DNA of 6,656 bases from contig CACZFE010000099.1 of NCBI GenBank assembly GCA_902780365.1, forward strand, positions 1-6,656, in the 5' to 3' direction. The translations under genes and the position numbers were made by a program. This document shows, in pieces, positions 1 through 6,289 of this stretch. This DNA is from an uncultured Spirochaetales bacterium. GTDB lineage: Bacteria > UBP6 > UBA1177. A model generated the notes under the pieces. It saw only the letters and a program-made list of their open reading frames with translations. It made no database searches and was not told the origin of the DNA. The stretch's first letter is position 1. Every line of letters begins with the position of its first letter.

Positions 1-2
1 TG

Positions 3-371
3 CTTGATTCTACTCATACAAGCAATGACCCGAATCTCCAGAATCCGGCAGACAAGAACCTGGCAATGGATGCAAACGGTAATCCTGTAGGCATAAATCT
101 TGCTCCGGCAGGTCTTTTCACACAGTGCGTCAATGTCGAAGGCAAAGGAGTCACTTCCTGTATAGGCACGGCAGACCTTCAGGGGACAGGCTTTGAATCA
201 AACGGAGGAACAGGCTGGCTTACGACACGCGGAAACGTCGTCGGCGGAGAGATCATAAAACTGAGACTTGCCATCTGGGATCTCGGGGATCATGGATGGG
301 ATTCCCTTGTCCTCATCGACAACTTCAAATGGGACGTCGCAGAATACAAGCCCGGAACAGGCCAATACTAA
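3..371 (+). CDS. C-terminal part of a choice-of-anchor L domain protein (5' end outside window)
   Basis: The frame is open from the first complete codon at position 3, so the Met codon at 66 is internal and the gene begins upstream. About 122 residues are visible. Residues 59-110 of this fragment carry the hallmark run of choice-of-anchor L domains: LQGTGFE, then GGTGWLTT, then GGE, then LAIWDLGDHGWDS, then VLIDNFKW. Two cysteines (42 and 53 of the fragment) sit just before it, where this family often has a pair. The family is known from secreted or surface proteins, notably in myxobacteria, with unknown biochemical function; the fold is thought to be beta-rich. The protein stops about 12 residues after the domain (ending GTGQY). 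No transmembrane helix, LPXTG, PEP-CTERM or MYXO-CTERM-like tail is visible, so any anchor or signal peptide must lie in the missing N-terminal part. Domain call is confident; the role is unknown. Confidence 0.85.
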   Translation, partial: LDSTHTSNDPNLQNPADKNLAMDANGNPVGINLAPAGLFTQCVNVEGKGVTSCIGTADLQGTGFESNGGTGWLTTRGNVVGGEIIKLRLAIWDLGDHGWDSLVLIDNFKWDVAEYKPGTGQY

Positions 372-399
372 AAAATTAGTCTCTAATACCATAAAAAAA

Positions 400-427
400 T
401 TGCATTTTTTACAAAAAACACTAAATT
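400..427 (+). promoter_or_regulatory. Candidate sigma-70-type promoter upstream of khpA
   Basis: TTGCAT (400-405) and TAAATT (422-427) are separated by 16 bases in the AT-rich gap between the first gene and khpA. Matches to TTGACA and TATAAT are partial (3 of 6 and 4 of 6). The same TTGCAT-16 bases-hexamer arrangement occurs in front of the last gene. The rest of the gap (372-492) holds A-tracts and two short AT-only inverted repeats (367-380 and 375-387) without a GC stem, so I do not call a terminator. In AT-rich DNA such promoter matches arise easily by chance. Confidence 0.3.
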
Positions 428-482
428 TACCGCCGGTGTAGGTTTTTAATGTGCGTTTGAGATTTACTGTTATTCAATTTTT

Positions 483-487
483 GGAGG
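483..487 (+). promoter_or_regulatory. Ribosome binding site fixing the khpA start
   Basis: GGAGG lies five bases before the ATG at 493. This favours that codon over the in-frame GTG/ATG possibilities further upstream (for example the codon at 451), which would add 14 residues absent from the KhpA family and have no comparable site. Confidence 0.8.
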
Positions 488-492
488 ATCTT

Positions 493-732
493 ATGAAAGA
501 ATTTGTTGAATTCATTGCAAAAAAATTGGTTGACGTTCCCGAAGCAGTCGAAGTCAGCTATATTGAAGGCAAAAATACGGCTATTATAGAGCTCCGAGTA
601 GCTCCTGATGATGTCGGTAAAGTCATCGGCAAAAGCGGTCGCACCGCAAACGCTCTCCGCACTCTCATTAGTGCAGTTGCAAGCCGTCAGAATCAGAAAG
701 TCGTTTTGGAAATCATCGAAGAGAACAAATAA
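493..732 (+). CDS. khpA: KH-domain RNA-binding protein KhpA
   Basis: This is a 79-residue single KH-domain protein, the normal size for KhpA. In other bacteria KhpA binds RNA broadly, often with KhpB (Jag/EloR), and influences cell elongation and post-transcriptional control; it acts in the cytoplasm. The sequence shows the family start (MKEFVEFIAKKLVD), a strand region at residues 19-36, and the GxxG RNA-contact loop as GKSG at 46-49 within VGKVIGKSGRTANALRTL, followed by a helix and a final strand (KVVLEIIEE). The start at 493 is chosen for its GGAGG site and family length. The stop TAA shares one base with the ATG of the next gene (TAATG), which implies translational coupling. khpA commonly sits between rpsP and rimM-trmD; here it instead leads a unit with a membrane protein and rarA. 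Identification is confident; the partner KhpB is not in view. Confidence 0.93.
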   Translation: MKEFVEFIAKKLVDVPEAVEVSYIEGKNTAIIELRVAPDDVGKVIGKSGRTANALRTLISAVASRQNQKVVLEIIEENK

Positions 733-2396
733 TGTCACCCAAAAGAAAAGTACGTGCCTCGGAACTTGCTGCAGGCAGAAACAGCAACTCTCACTGGCGT
801 TACCTCATCCTCCTTATTGTCGTAGGCGGACTTTTCCTTTATTTCATGATCAAATGGTCGAGCGACAAAGAATACGACCGTTTCGCCTTGGCAAAACAGT
901 ATTCAGAATATTACAAGGATTTTTTCGTAGAAACACCTTTGACCTACACTGTTTTTGAAGAAAGCAAACTTGTAATCAGGGCTACGAATTTAGGCTCGGA
1001 TTTCTGGAGCAAAGATTTTAATGCAATGATCCGGCAGTCCGAAAACGAAGTCAATGAAATGCTGAACGTCGCGAAGTTGATAAATGAAACCCATTCGCAG
1101 AACGGGGAAACTGTAAAGGAAGAACAGAATCTTTCATCGTTTCCTGCGCTTTATGAGCTTCTCGAGACCGGAAAACGGATGTCGGAAAGTTCATACTACA
1201 ACATTGCGTCTGGTGAAATTTCGGAATTCTGGGAGAGACAATATAGAAATTTCAAAAGAAAATCGACAGCTTATGCAAAAGCTGAAGTTGTCCTCAACTA
1301 TCTTTTCGACAATCCTATGCTCTCCCCTTCCGAAATTCAGAACAGAAAGAAACTTCTCGATACTTTGACCAAAGAAAAGACCGATTCCGCATCTTCCATC
1401 GATGATTTGGCGAATCAGATTTATAAACTTTCGGACAAAACTTTTGCCAATATGCTGAAAGAGGCTTTATCAAAACCTTCCTCGATATCGGAAAACGAGA
1501 AAAAAGCCCTTCTGCTCAACATTCTCGGCAATATGAAAGTCCGTTCCACTATCGACAAAACTCCGAATTTCGAAAGCGCGAAAGAGTTTATTCCCTACGC
1601 GGATCCAAACAAAATCGAACTCAACGATGAGAAAAAAAGCGTAAAAATCCTGAGTCCGAATATAAGCGTGGACGTAAACTTCTTCAGAGAAGCGCTTTTT
1701 ATGAAGCAGCTCAAGGCAAAGCTCCCGAAAGTGAAGTTCAACTACCTGATTTATCTTGGCGACCGCCACGGAATGTGGAAACTTCCGAAAGAATATGTCC
1801 GCTGGTCGGTTTCCATCGACGATCCGTTTTCGGTAACGGACAAAATCAGAGGCGCGATCAAACTTATGCCGGAAGAAGGATACTTCGTCATTACGCGCAG
1901 AAACGAAAACGTGATAATGACGCGTCTTGAGGAATTGAGCGAAAAAATCAGGAAAGACCTCGATTCGATCAAGGAATACGATGCGAAAAACGCATACCTT
2001 CTCCAGCTCAAAAAGGATTATCCCGACAAGATCTATTTCTTCGACCCGATCAAAAAGACGATGTTCCGCAAATACGACACACCGGTGGACTGGAGGACCG
2101 CGGAACAGGTCGAGAACAACCTCGCCGCTTTTGTCATCGACGAAGAGGATCCTGTCAGGGCGAGAATGCTCTCCTACTCTCTTTTCATTTCCGACGAAGA
2201 AAGGATAGCTGACCACGAAAAAGGTTTCGCTGACACGATTTTCGCTGTGCTGAAAAGCGATTCAAGCGTGTTCGTGCCGCAGAAATTCAAAGACCTTTTC
2301 ATGACTCAAGAAGAGGTGAAAGAGGCTAAGATCAAAGCCGACTACAAGGCACGCGGTCTTAATCCGGACGGTTCCGTTCCAGAAAAAAAGAAATGA
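732..2396 (+). CDS. Membrane-anchored protein with a divergent ApbE-like (FMN transferase fold) domain, probably non-catalytic
   Basis: The 554-residue product has a basic N-terminus (residues 1-23), one hydrophobic helix at about 24-41, and a long hydrophilic remainder. The positive-inside rule puts the bulk outside the cytoplasmic membrane. No lipobox is seen. I do not recognise a named family at a glance, but the order of segments parallels ApbE, the FAD:protein FMN transferase: a helix at 96-120; FPALYELLETGKRMSESS (137-154), then a region resembling the GaFDpT site; FESAKEFI to VDVNFFREAL (280-322), where ApbE has the DLGaiAKGYavD motif; NYLIYLGDRHG (337-347) for the GGD site; WSVSIDDP (358-365) for WxVGIxDP; KIYFFDP (433-439) for the HIIDPxTG site; and ARMLSYSLFI (477-486) for ADALsTAL. 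Most flavin and Mg-binding positions are changed, and about 100 residues (170-277) are inserted. The fold is inferred and catalysis looks lost. The ORF is real: coupled to khpA by TAATG and to rarA by ATGA. The C-terminus is a charged tail ending in EKKK. Confidence 0.9.
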   Translation: MSPKRKVRASELAAGRNSNSHWRYLILLIVVGGLFLYFMIKWSSDKEYDRFALAKQYSEYYKDFFVETPLTYTVFEESKLVIRATNLGSDFWSKDFNAMIRQSENEVNEMLNVAKLINETHSQNGETVKEEQNLSSFPALYELLETGKRMSESSYYNIASGEISEFWERQYRNFKRKSTAYAKAEVVLNYLFDNPMLSPSEIQNRKKLLDTLTKEKTDSASSIDDLANQIYKLSDKTFANMLKEALSKPSSISENEKKALLLNILGNMKVRSTIDKTPNFESAKEFIPYADPNKIELNDEKKSVKILSPNISVDVNFFREALFMKQLKAKLPKVKFNYLIYLGDRHGMWKLPKEYVRWSVSIDDPFSVTDKIRGAIKLMPEEGYFVITRRNENVIMTRLEELSEKIRKDLDSIKEYDAKNAYLLQLKKDYPDKIYFFDPIKKTMFRKYDTPVDWRTAEQVENNLAAFVIDEEDPVRARMLSYSLFISDEERIADHEKGFADTIFAVLKSDSSVFVPQKFKDLFMTQEEVKEAKIKADYKARGLNPDGSVPEKKK

Positions 2397-3628
2397 ACGG
2401 TTCAGTTTACATTCCTTTGTATTCGGTGCTCAGACCCGAAACTTTCGATGACGTAGTCGGTCAGCAGAATGTCATCAAGTTATTGAAATCATTCTTAAAA
2501 TCAGGTTTTCTGCCGTCAATGGTGTTTTACGGCCCGCCAGGAACGGGAAAAACTACAGTCGCAAGGATAACAGCCGGGCTTTACGGCGCTAAACTTTACA
2601 AATTTTCGGCAGTCACCGACAGTTCGGCCGACATAAAGAAGATCCTTTACAAAGACCGTGAATCGGTTTTCGTGGACAAACAGATCGTCTTTATCGACGA
2701 GATCCACCGCTTCAACAAGGCGCAGCAGGACATTTTCCTGCCGATGATCGAGAACGAAGGGATCGTTTTTATCGGCGCGACGACCGAAAACCCCTCTTTC
2801 TACGTCAACAACGCGCTACTTTCGCGTGCAAGAAGCGTCAGATTCTCGAAAATCCAGGTTGCAGACATTATGAAAGTCCTGCACAAAGCCAAGGATTATC
2901 TTAAAGCCGAAATCGACGACGAACTTCTTGAAATCATGGCAAAAGAGGCTTCGGGCGATGTCAGGATCGCGGTTTCTATCATGGAAAGCGCGTTCCATCT
3001 GAGCGAAAACGGAAAAATCACCCGCGAAAACGTGATGGAACTCGTCGAAAATCCGAACCAGTACGACAAAACGGGCGATTTCCACTACCGCACGATCTCG
3101 GCATTCATCAAAAGTCTCCGCGGAAGCGACCCGGACGCCGCGCTTTACTATCTCGTCAAAATGATCGAATCGGGAGACAACCCGCTCTTCCTGCTTAGGA
3201 GAATGATAATCTTCGCGTCGGAAGATGTCGGTAACGCCGATCCGAGGGCGCTTGAGCTCGCAGTTGCGGCACTTCACGCTTTTCAGGCTGTGGGATACCC
3301 CGAAGGAAAAATCATTCTGGCGCACATAGTCAACTATCTTGCGACCGCCCCGAAAAGCAACGCAAGCTATATGGGACTTCACGCCGCCGAAGATTATTTC
3401 AAAGAAAACCCGACGCTCGAAATCCCGAAACATCTCATCAACGACTCCTCTTTCGCTCCCGGCGAAGAAAAAGGCGACTACAAATATCCGCACGACTACG
3501 AAAACCACTGGGTCGACCAGCGCTACTTCCCGGGTGATGTCGAGCCGCCACAATTCTACAGGATGAAAAACATCGGCTACGAAGCCAAAATCAAGGAATA
3601 CTGGGAAAAAATCAAAAATAAAAGTTGA
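2393..3628 (+). CDS. rarA: Replication-associated recombination protein A (AAA+ ATPase RarA/MgsA)
   Basis: RarA is a cytoplasmic AAA+ ATPase related to clamp-loader subunits and to eukaryotic WRNIP1/Mgs1. It works with SSB at stalled or gapped replication forks. The 411-residue product begins with the family's RPETFDDVVGQ box (14-24). Walker A is GPPGTGKT at 47-54, Walker B is IVFIDEIHRFNKAQQD at 98-113, and sensor 1 is GATTENPSF at 128-136. The likely arginine finger is in LLSRARS (R145), and sensor 2 is SGDVR (R191). The C-terminal MgsA-type tetramerisation region is complete, with YDKTGDFHY, SLRGSDPDAALYYL, EDVGNADPRAL and the closing HWVDQRYFP segment. Length is slightly below the usual 420-450 residues, with nothing evidently missing. 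Its ATG overlaps the previous stop (ATGA), and only a weak purine-rich site precedes it, so translation is probably coupled to the upstream gene. All catalytic motifs are intact. Confidence 0.96.
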   Translation: MNGSVYIPLYSVLRPETFDDVVGQQNVIKLLKSFLKSGFLPSMVFYGPPGTGKTTVARITAGLYGAKLYKFSAVTDSSADIKKILYKDRESVFVDKQIVFIDEIHRFNKAQQDIFLPMIENEGIVFIGATTENPSFYVNNALLSRARSVRFSKIQVADIMKVLHKAKDYLKAEIDDELLEIMAKEASGDVRIAVSIMESAFHLSENGKITRENVMELVENPNQYDKTGDFHYRTISAFIKSLRGSDPDAALYYLVKMIESGDNPLFLLRRMIIFASEDVGNADPRALELAVAALHAFQAVGYPEGKIILAHIVNYLATAPKSNASYMGLHAAEDYFKENPTLEIPKHLINDSSFAPGEEKGDYKYPHDYENHWVDQRYFPGDVEPPQFYRMKNIGYEAKIKEYWEKIKNKS

Positions 3629-3645
3629 GTTATTCTTAAAAAGTG

Positions 3646-3672
3646 CCAAAATCACCCGATTTTTAGGTTTTT
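3646..3672 (+). terminator. Possible weak terminator or operator-like inverted repeat after rarA
   Basis: AAAATC (3648-3653) and GATTTT (3658-3663) form a perfect 6-base inverted repeat around the loop ACCC. The flanking CC (3646-3647) and GG (3666-3667) could extend it across a two-base bulge, and five T residues follow (3668-3672). Its place between rarA and the next gene fits a Rho-independent terminator, but the stem is AT-rich and weak. It could equally be an operator or part of the promoter region of the downstream gene. The 65-base gap holds no other clear element apart from the ribosome site. Confidence 0.3.
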
Positions 3673-3683
3673 GTTCAATTTAC

Positions 3684-3689
3684 GAGGTG
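3684..3689 (+). promoter_or_regulatory. Ribosome binding site of the hydro-lyase gene
   Basis: GAGGTG followed by A gives the core AGGTGA, a full match to the usual anti-Shine-Dalgarno sequence, four bases before the ATG at 3694. It confirms the start that gives the family-typical N-terminus (MGQTFAEKIF). Confidence 0.7.
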
Positions 3690-3693
3690 AAAA

Positions 3694-4950
3694 ATGGGAC
3701 AGACTTTTGCTGAAAAGATTTTTTCGAAAATGGCAGGAAGACCTGTTGTTCCGGGAACGATCCTGACCGTGAGACCGGATCATGTTCTTACGCACGACAA
3801 CAGCGCGGCAATCTATTCGACATTCAAAAAAATGGGTGGAAAAAAGGTCGATGATCCGGATCAGATCCTGATAATTCTCGATCACATCGTGCCGGCTGCA
3901 AACGAAAAAGCGGCTACGAACCACCAGAGTGTGCGCGAGTTCGTCAAAGAACAGGGAATAAAAAATTTCTACGACTGCGGCCGCGGAATATGCCATCAGG
4001 TCACGGTTGAAGAAGGCTTTGCGCTTCCCGGCAAATTCATCGTCGGCAGCGACTCCCACACTGTAACCTACGGCGCTCTCGGCGCATTCTCGACAGGAAT
4101 CGGCAGAAGCGAATCGGCAGGGATCTGGGCAACAGGCGAAATCTGGCTCAAGGTGCCGGAATCAATGAAAATAGTCCTCAAAGGAAAGCCGAAACCCTAC
4201 GTTTCGTCGAAAGATGTCCTTCTCCACATCGCAGGACTTATCAAAGTTGACGGCGCGCTCTACAAAAGCGTCGAATTTTCCGGCGACTACATTGAAAATA
4301 TCGAACTTGCCGACAGACTTGTCTTCACCAATATGTCAGTCGAAATCGGCGCGAAAAACGGATACATGGCTCCTGACGAGAAGGTTTTCAGCTTCCTCGA
4401 AAAGCACGGGATCCCGCGTGACACCTACACTCCGATCTACCCCGATGCCGACGCCGAATACGCCGAAACTCTCGAAATCGACGTTTCCGAAATCGAGCCG
4501 ATGGTCGCGATGCCGCATACTGTCGACAACGTCAGCAAAGTCAGCAATATGCACGACGTCAAAGTCAATCAGGTCCTTATCGGCACCTGCACGAACGGCA
4601 GGATCGAAGACTTCAGGATCGCGGCGGAAATCCTCAAAGGAAAACATGTCGCGAAAGAGACAAGACTTCTCATCCTTCCGGCAAGTTCAGATATTTACCT
4701 CAAGGCGATGGAAGAAGGACTGTTCAAAATTTTCGTCGAAGCGGGCGGAATAATCCTTAACCCCGGCTGCGGACCGTGCTTAGGCGCGCATGAAGGCATC
4801 ATGGCTCCCGGCGAAATCACTGTCAGCACCGCAAACAGGAACTTCAAAGGGAGAATGGGCTGCAACCAGTCCGAAATCTACCTTGCAAGTCCTGCAACAG
4901 CCGCTGCAACCGCGATAAAAGGCTTTATCTGCTCACCAACAGACCTTTAA
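3694..4950 (+). CDS. leuC: 3-isopropylmalate dehydratase / homoaconitase family large subunit (LeuC type 2)
   Basis: This is the large, iron-sulfur subunit of an aconitase-superfamily hydro-lyase. The family isomerises 2-isopropylmalate to 3-isopropylmalate (leucine), or homocitrate or methylmalate-type substrates in related pathways. At 418 residues it matches the shorter archaeal/Thermotoga-type LeuC-HacA group rather than the roughly 466-residue E. coli LeuC. Visible marks are LTHDNS (32-37), DHIVPAANEKAATNHQ (63-78), the group-typical REFVKEQGIKNFYDCGRGICHQV (81-103), GSDSHT (118-123), and the three [4Fe-4S] cysteines: C299 in GTCTNGR, and C359 and C362 in NPGCGPCLG. NRNFKGRMG (381-389) is the substrate-region motif. 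All key residues look intact. The small subunit (LeuD), which completes the active site and sets substrate choice, is usually next to this gene but is absent here; an aminotransferase follows after a short gap, probably co-transcribed. The family is certain, but leuC rather than hacA or another substrate is an inference. Confidence 0.88.
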   Translation: MGQTFAEKIFSKMAGRPVVPGTILTVRPDHVLTHDNSAAIYSTFKKMGGKKVDDPDQILIILDHIVPAANEKAATNHQSVREFVKEQGIKNFYDCGRGICHQVTVEEGFALPGKFIVGSDSHTVTYGALGAFSTGIGRSESAGIWATGEIWLKVPESMKIVLKGKPKPYVSSKDVLLHIAGLIKVDGALYKSVEFSGDYIENIELADRLVFTNMSVEIGAKNGYMAPDEKVFSFLEKHGIPRDTYTPIYPDADAEYAETLEIDVSEIEPMVAMPHTVDNVSKVSNMHDVKVNQVLIGTCTNGRIEDFRIAAEILKGKHVAKETRLLILPASSDIYLKAMEEGLFKIFVEAGGIILNPGCGPCLGAHEGIMAPGEITVSTANRNFKGRMGCNQSEIYLASPATAAATAIKGFICSPTDL

Positions 4951-4954
4951 TTAT

Positions 4955-4959
4955 GGAGA
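4955..4959 (+). promoter_or_regulatory. Ribosome binding site deciding the aminotransferase start
   Basis: GGAGA lies eight bases before the ATG at 4968. It overlaps an in-frame upstream ATG at 4953, which itself has no purine-rich site in front of it. The GGAGA therefore serves the second ATG, whose N-terminus (MSEITLSNRVLNMAESATLAM) fits the family; the upstream ATG would add only five residues. Confidence 0.65.
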
Positions 4960-4967
4960 TAGAAAAA

Positions 4968-6176
4968 ATGAGCGAAATCACCCTTTCAAACAGAGTATTA
5001 AACATGGCTGAGTCCGCTACTCTGGCCATGACCAACAAGAGCCGGGAACTTAAAGCGCAGGGTATCGATGTCATCAGCCTGAGCATCGGAGAACCCGACT
5101 TCAACACGCCTGTATTGGCTAAACAGGCAGCAATCGACGCCATCAACAACAACGATACGCACTACCCGCCTGTTCCCGGCACACCGGCATTGCGCAAAGC
5201 TATCGCCGCAAAACTGAAACGCGACAACGGTCTCGACTATAAAGAAACCGAAATCCTTGTTTCTAACGGCGCGAAACAGGCGATCAACAACACGCTGCAG
5301 GCTATACTCAACGACGGCGACGAGGTCATCATCCCCGCTCCGTTTTGGGTATCATATCCTGAAATGGTAAAACTGAGCGGCGGTGTTCCGGTAATAGTCA
5401 AGAGCGATATGGCGCACGATTTCAAAATCACTGCAGAGGATTTTGAGAAAGCCATCACACCAAAGACAAAAGCCCTGCTCTTCAACACTCCGTGCAACCC
5501 GAGCGGCAGCGTTTTCACAAAAACTGAACTTACCGCCATCGCCGAAGTGCTTAAAAAATATCCGAATATCATCGTCATCTCCGACGAAATTTACGAGTTT
5601 ATCCAATACGAGCACAAGCACGAAAGCATGGGGCAGTTCGACTTCCTGAAGGATCGTCTTGTCATCGTAAACGGCGTTGCGAAAGGCTATGCCATGACCG
5701 GCTGGAGGATCGGCTACATCGCGGCTCCTGAGGCTATCGTCAAAGCTGCCAACAAGATCCAGGGCCAGATCACTTCAGGTATCTGCACGATCGCACAGGC
5801 TGCGGCAGTCAAGGCTCTTGAGCTTTGCCCCGAGAACTCGGAAGAGATCAGGAACATGATGAAAGCTTTCCGCGAGCGCCGCGACACCGTCGTCAAGATG
5901 ATGAACGAGATCCCGGGCGTAAAATGCAACACCCCGTCAGGCGCATTCTATGTCTTCCCTGACATGAAGTATTACTTCGGCAAAACAGACGGCAAGACTG
6001 TCATCAAGGACAGCGACGACCTCTGCATGTGGCTGCTTTACAACGCTCATGTAGCCTGTGTAGCCGGCAAATCCTTCGGCAACGGCGACTGCATCCGCAT
6101 ATCCTACGCGACCTCGCTTGAAAAGCTGGTCGAAGCGATAAAAAGAATCACTGAAGCGCTTACAAAGCTTCATTAA
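4968..6176 (+). CDS. aspC: Pyridoxal phosphate-dependent aspartate aminotransferase, class I (type I-beta)
   Basis: Aspartate aminotransferases of this cytoplasmic class move the amino group between aspartate and 2-oxoglutarate; some relatives also take prephenate or other 2-oxo acids. From the ATG at 4968 the product has 402 residues, normal for the group. It shows ESATLAMTNKSREL near the N-terminus, SIGEPDFNTP (39-48), the PVPGTPALRKAI segment (68-79), NGAKQAI (100-106), NPSG with N177, SDEIYEF with D206 and Y209 for the cofactor ring, and AKGYAMTGWRIGY with the Schiff-base lysine at K239. R377 in CIRISYATS is expected to bind the substrate carboxylate. All catalytic residues are present. 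Overall wording is close to Bacteroidetes-type enzymes; the Ala before K239, where many relatives have Ser, is as I recall also found in that group. It starts 17 bases after the hydro-lyase stop, so the two are probably one operon. Exact substrate is not fixed by sequence. Confidence 0.92.
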   Translation: MSEITLSNRVLNMAESATLAMTNKSRELKAQGIDVISLSIGEPDFNTPVLAKQAAIDAINNNDTHYPPVPGTPALRKAIAAKLKRDNGLDYKETEILVSNGAKQAINNTLQAILNDGDEVIIPAPFWVSYPEMVKLSGGVPVIVKSDMAHDFKITAEDFEKAITPKTKALLFNTPCNPSGSVFTKTELTAIAEVLKKYPNIIVISDEIYEFIQYEHKHESMGQFDFLKDRLVIVNGVAKGYAMTGWRIGYIAAPEAIVKAANKIQGQITSGICTIAQAAAVKALELCPENSEEIRNMMKAFRERRDTVVKMMNEIPGVKCNTPSGAFYVFPDMKYYFGKTDGKTVIKDSDDLCMWLLYNAHVACVAGKSFGNGDCIRISYATSLEKLVEAIKRITEALTKLH

Positions 6177-6188
6177 TTTCATTTTTTT
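6152..6188 (+). terminator. Possible Rho-independent terminator at the end of the aminotransferase gene
   Basis: TGAAGC (6152-6157) and GCTTCA (6167-6172) form a 6-base stem with a 9-base loop that overlaps the last codons and reaches the stop codon. A T-rich stretch follows (TTAATTTCATTTTTTT, 6173-6188). The location at the end of the probable operon is right, but the stem is short and the longest T run starts several bases downstream, so it may be only a weak terminator. Confidence 0.35.
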
Positions 6189-6229
6189 CATATTTTCTCA
6201 CTTTATTCACAAAAAATACCCGGTTAAGT

Positions 6230-6257
6230 TTGCATTTTGCTTATATATCAATATATT
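6230..6257 (+). promoter_or_regulatory. Candidate sigma-70-type promoter for the repeat protein gene
   Basis: TTGCAT (6230-6235) and TATATT (6252-6257) are 16 bases apart, with the -10 matching TATAAT at five of six positions. It lies in a 113-base non-coding AT-rich gap after a possible terminator and leaves a leader of roughly 25 bases before the ATG, all consistent with an independent promoter. Confidence 0.45.
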
Positions 6258-6289
6258 TTAGGCGTTTGTTTGCTTAAACGGAGAAAAGC

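Noticed and set aside
367..387. Inverted repeats ACTAA-AAAA-TTAGT and ATTAG-TCT-CTAAT after the first gene as a terminator
   Set aside because: The stems are five AT-dominated base pairs with no following T run, too weak to call a terminator.
451..492. Upstream start for khpA adding 14 residues
   Set aside because: The extension has no family match and no ribosome site, while the ATG at 493 has GGAGG at the ideal distance and gives the normal KhpA length.
1470..2216. A 248-codon open frame on the minus strand opposite the ApbE-like gene
   Set aside because: It is antisense to a gene anchored by coupled overlaps at both ends; the translation shows no motif and mirrors the sense codon pattern.
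2816..3655. A 279-codon open frame on the minus strand opposite rarA
   Set aside because: It lies wholly opposite a clear rarA gene with intact motifs, its translation is low-quality (rich in Phe, Val, Arg) with no recognisable domain, and it has the look of a codon-bias shadow.
4214..4753. A 179-codon + strand frame inside the hydro-lyase gene
   Set aside because: It is an out-of-frame shadow of an unmistakable LeuC-type coding sequence, with a Ser/Lys/Arg/Thr-rich translation and no ribosome site.
5682..5684. Ala codon at the residue before the Schiff-base lysine of the aminotransferase, as a sign of altered activity
   Set aside because: Ser is common here, but as I recall Ala is also found in intact Bacteroidetes-type aspartate aminotransferases, and all other catalytic residues are present.
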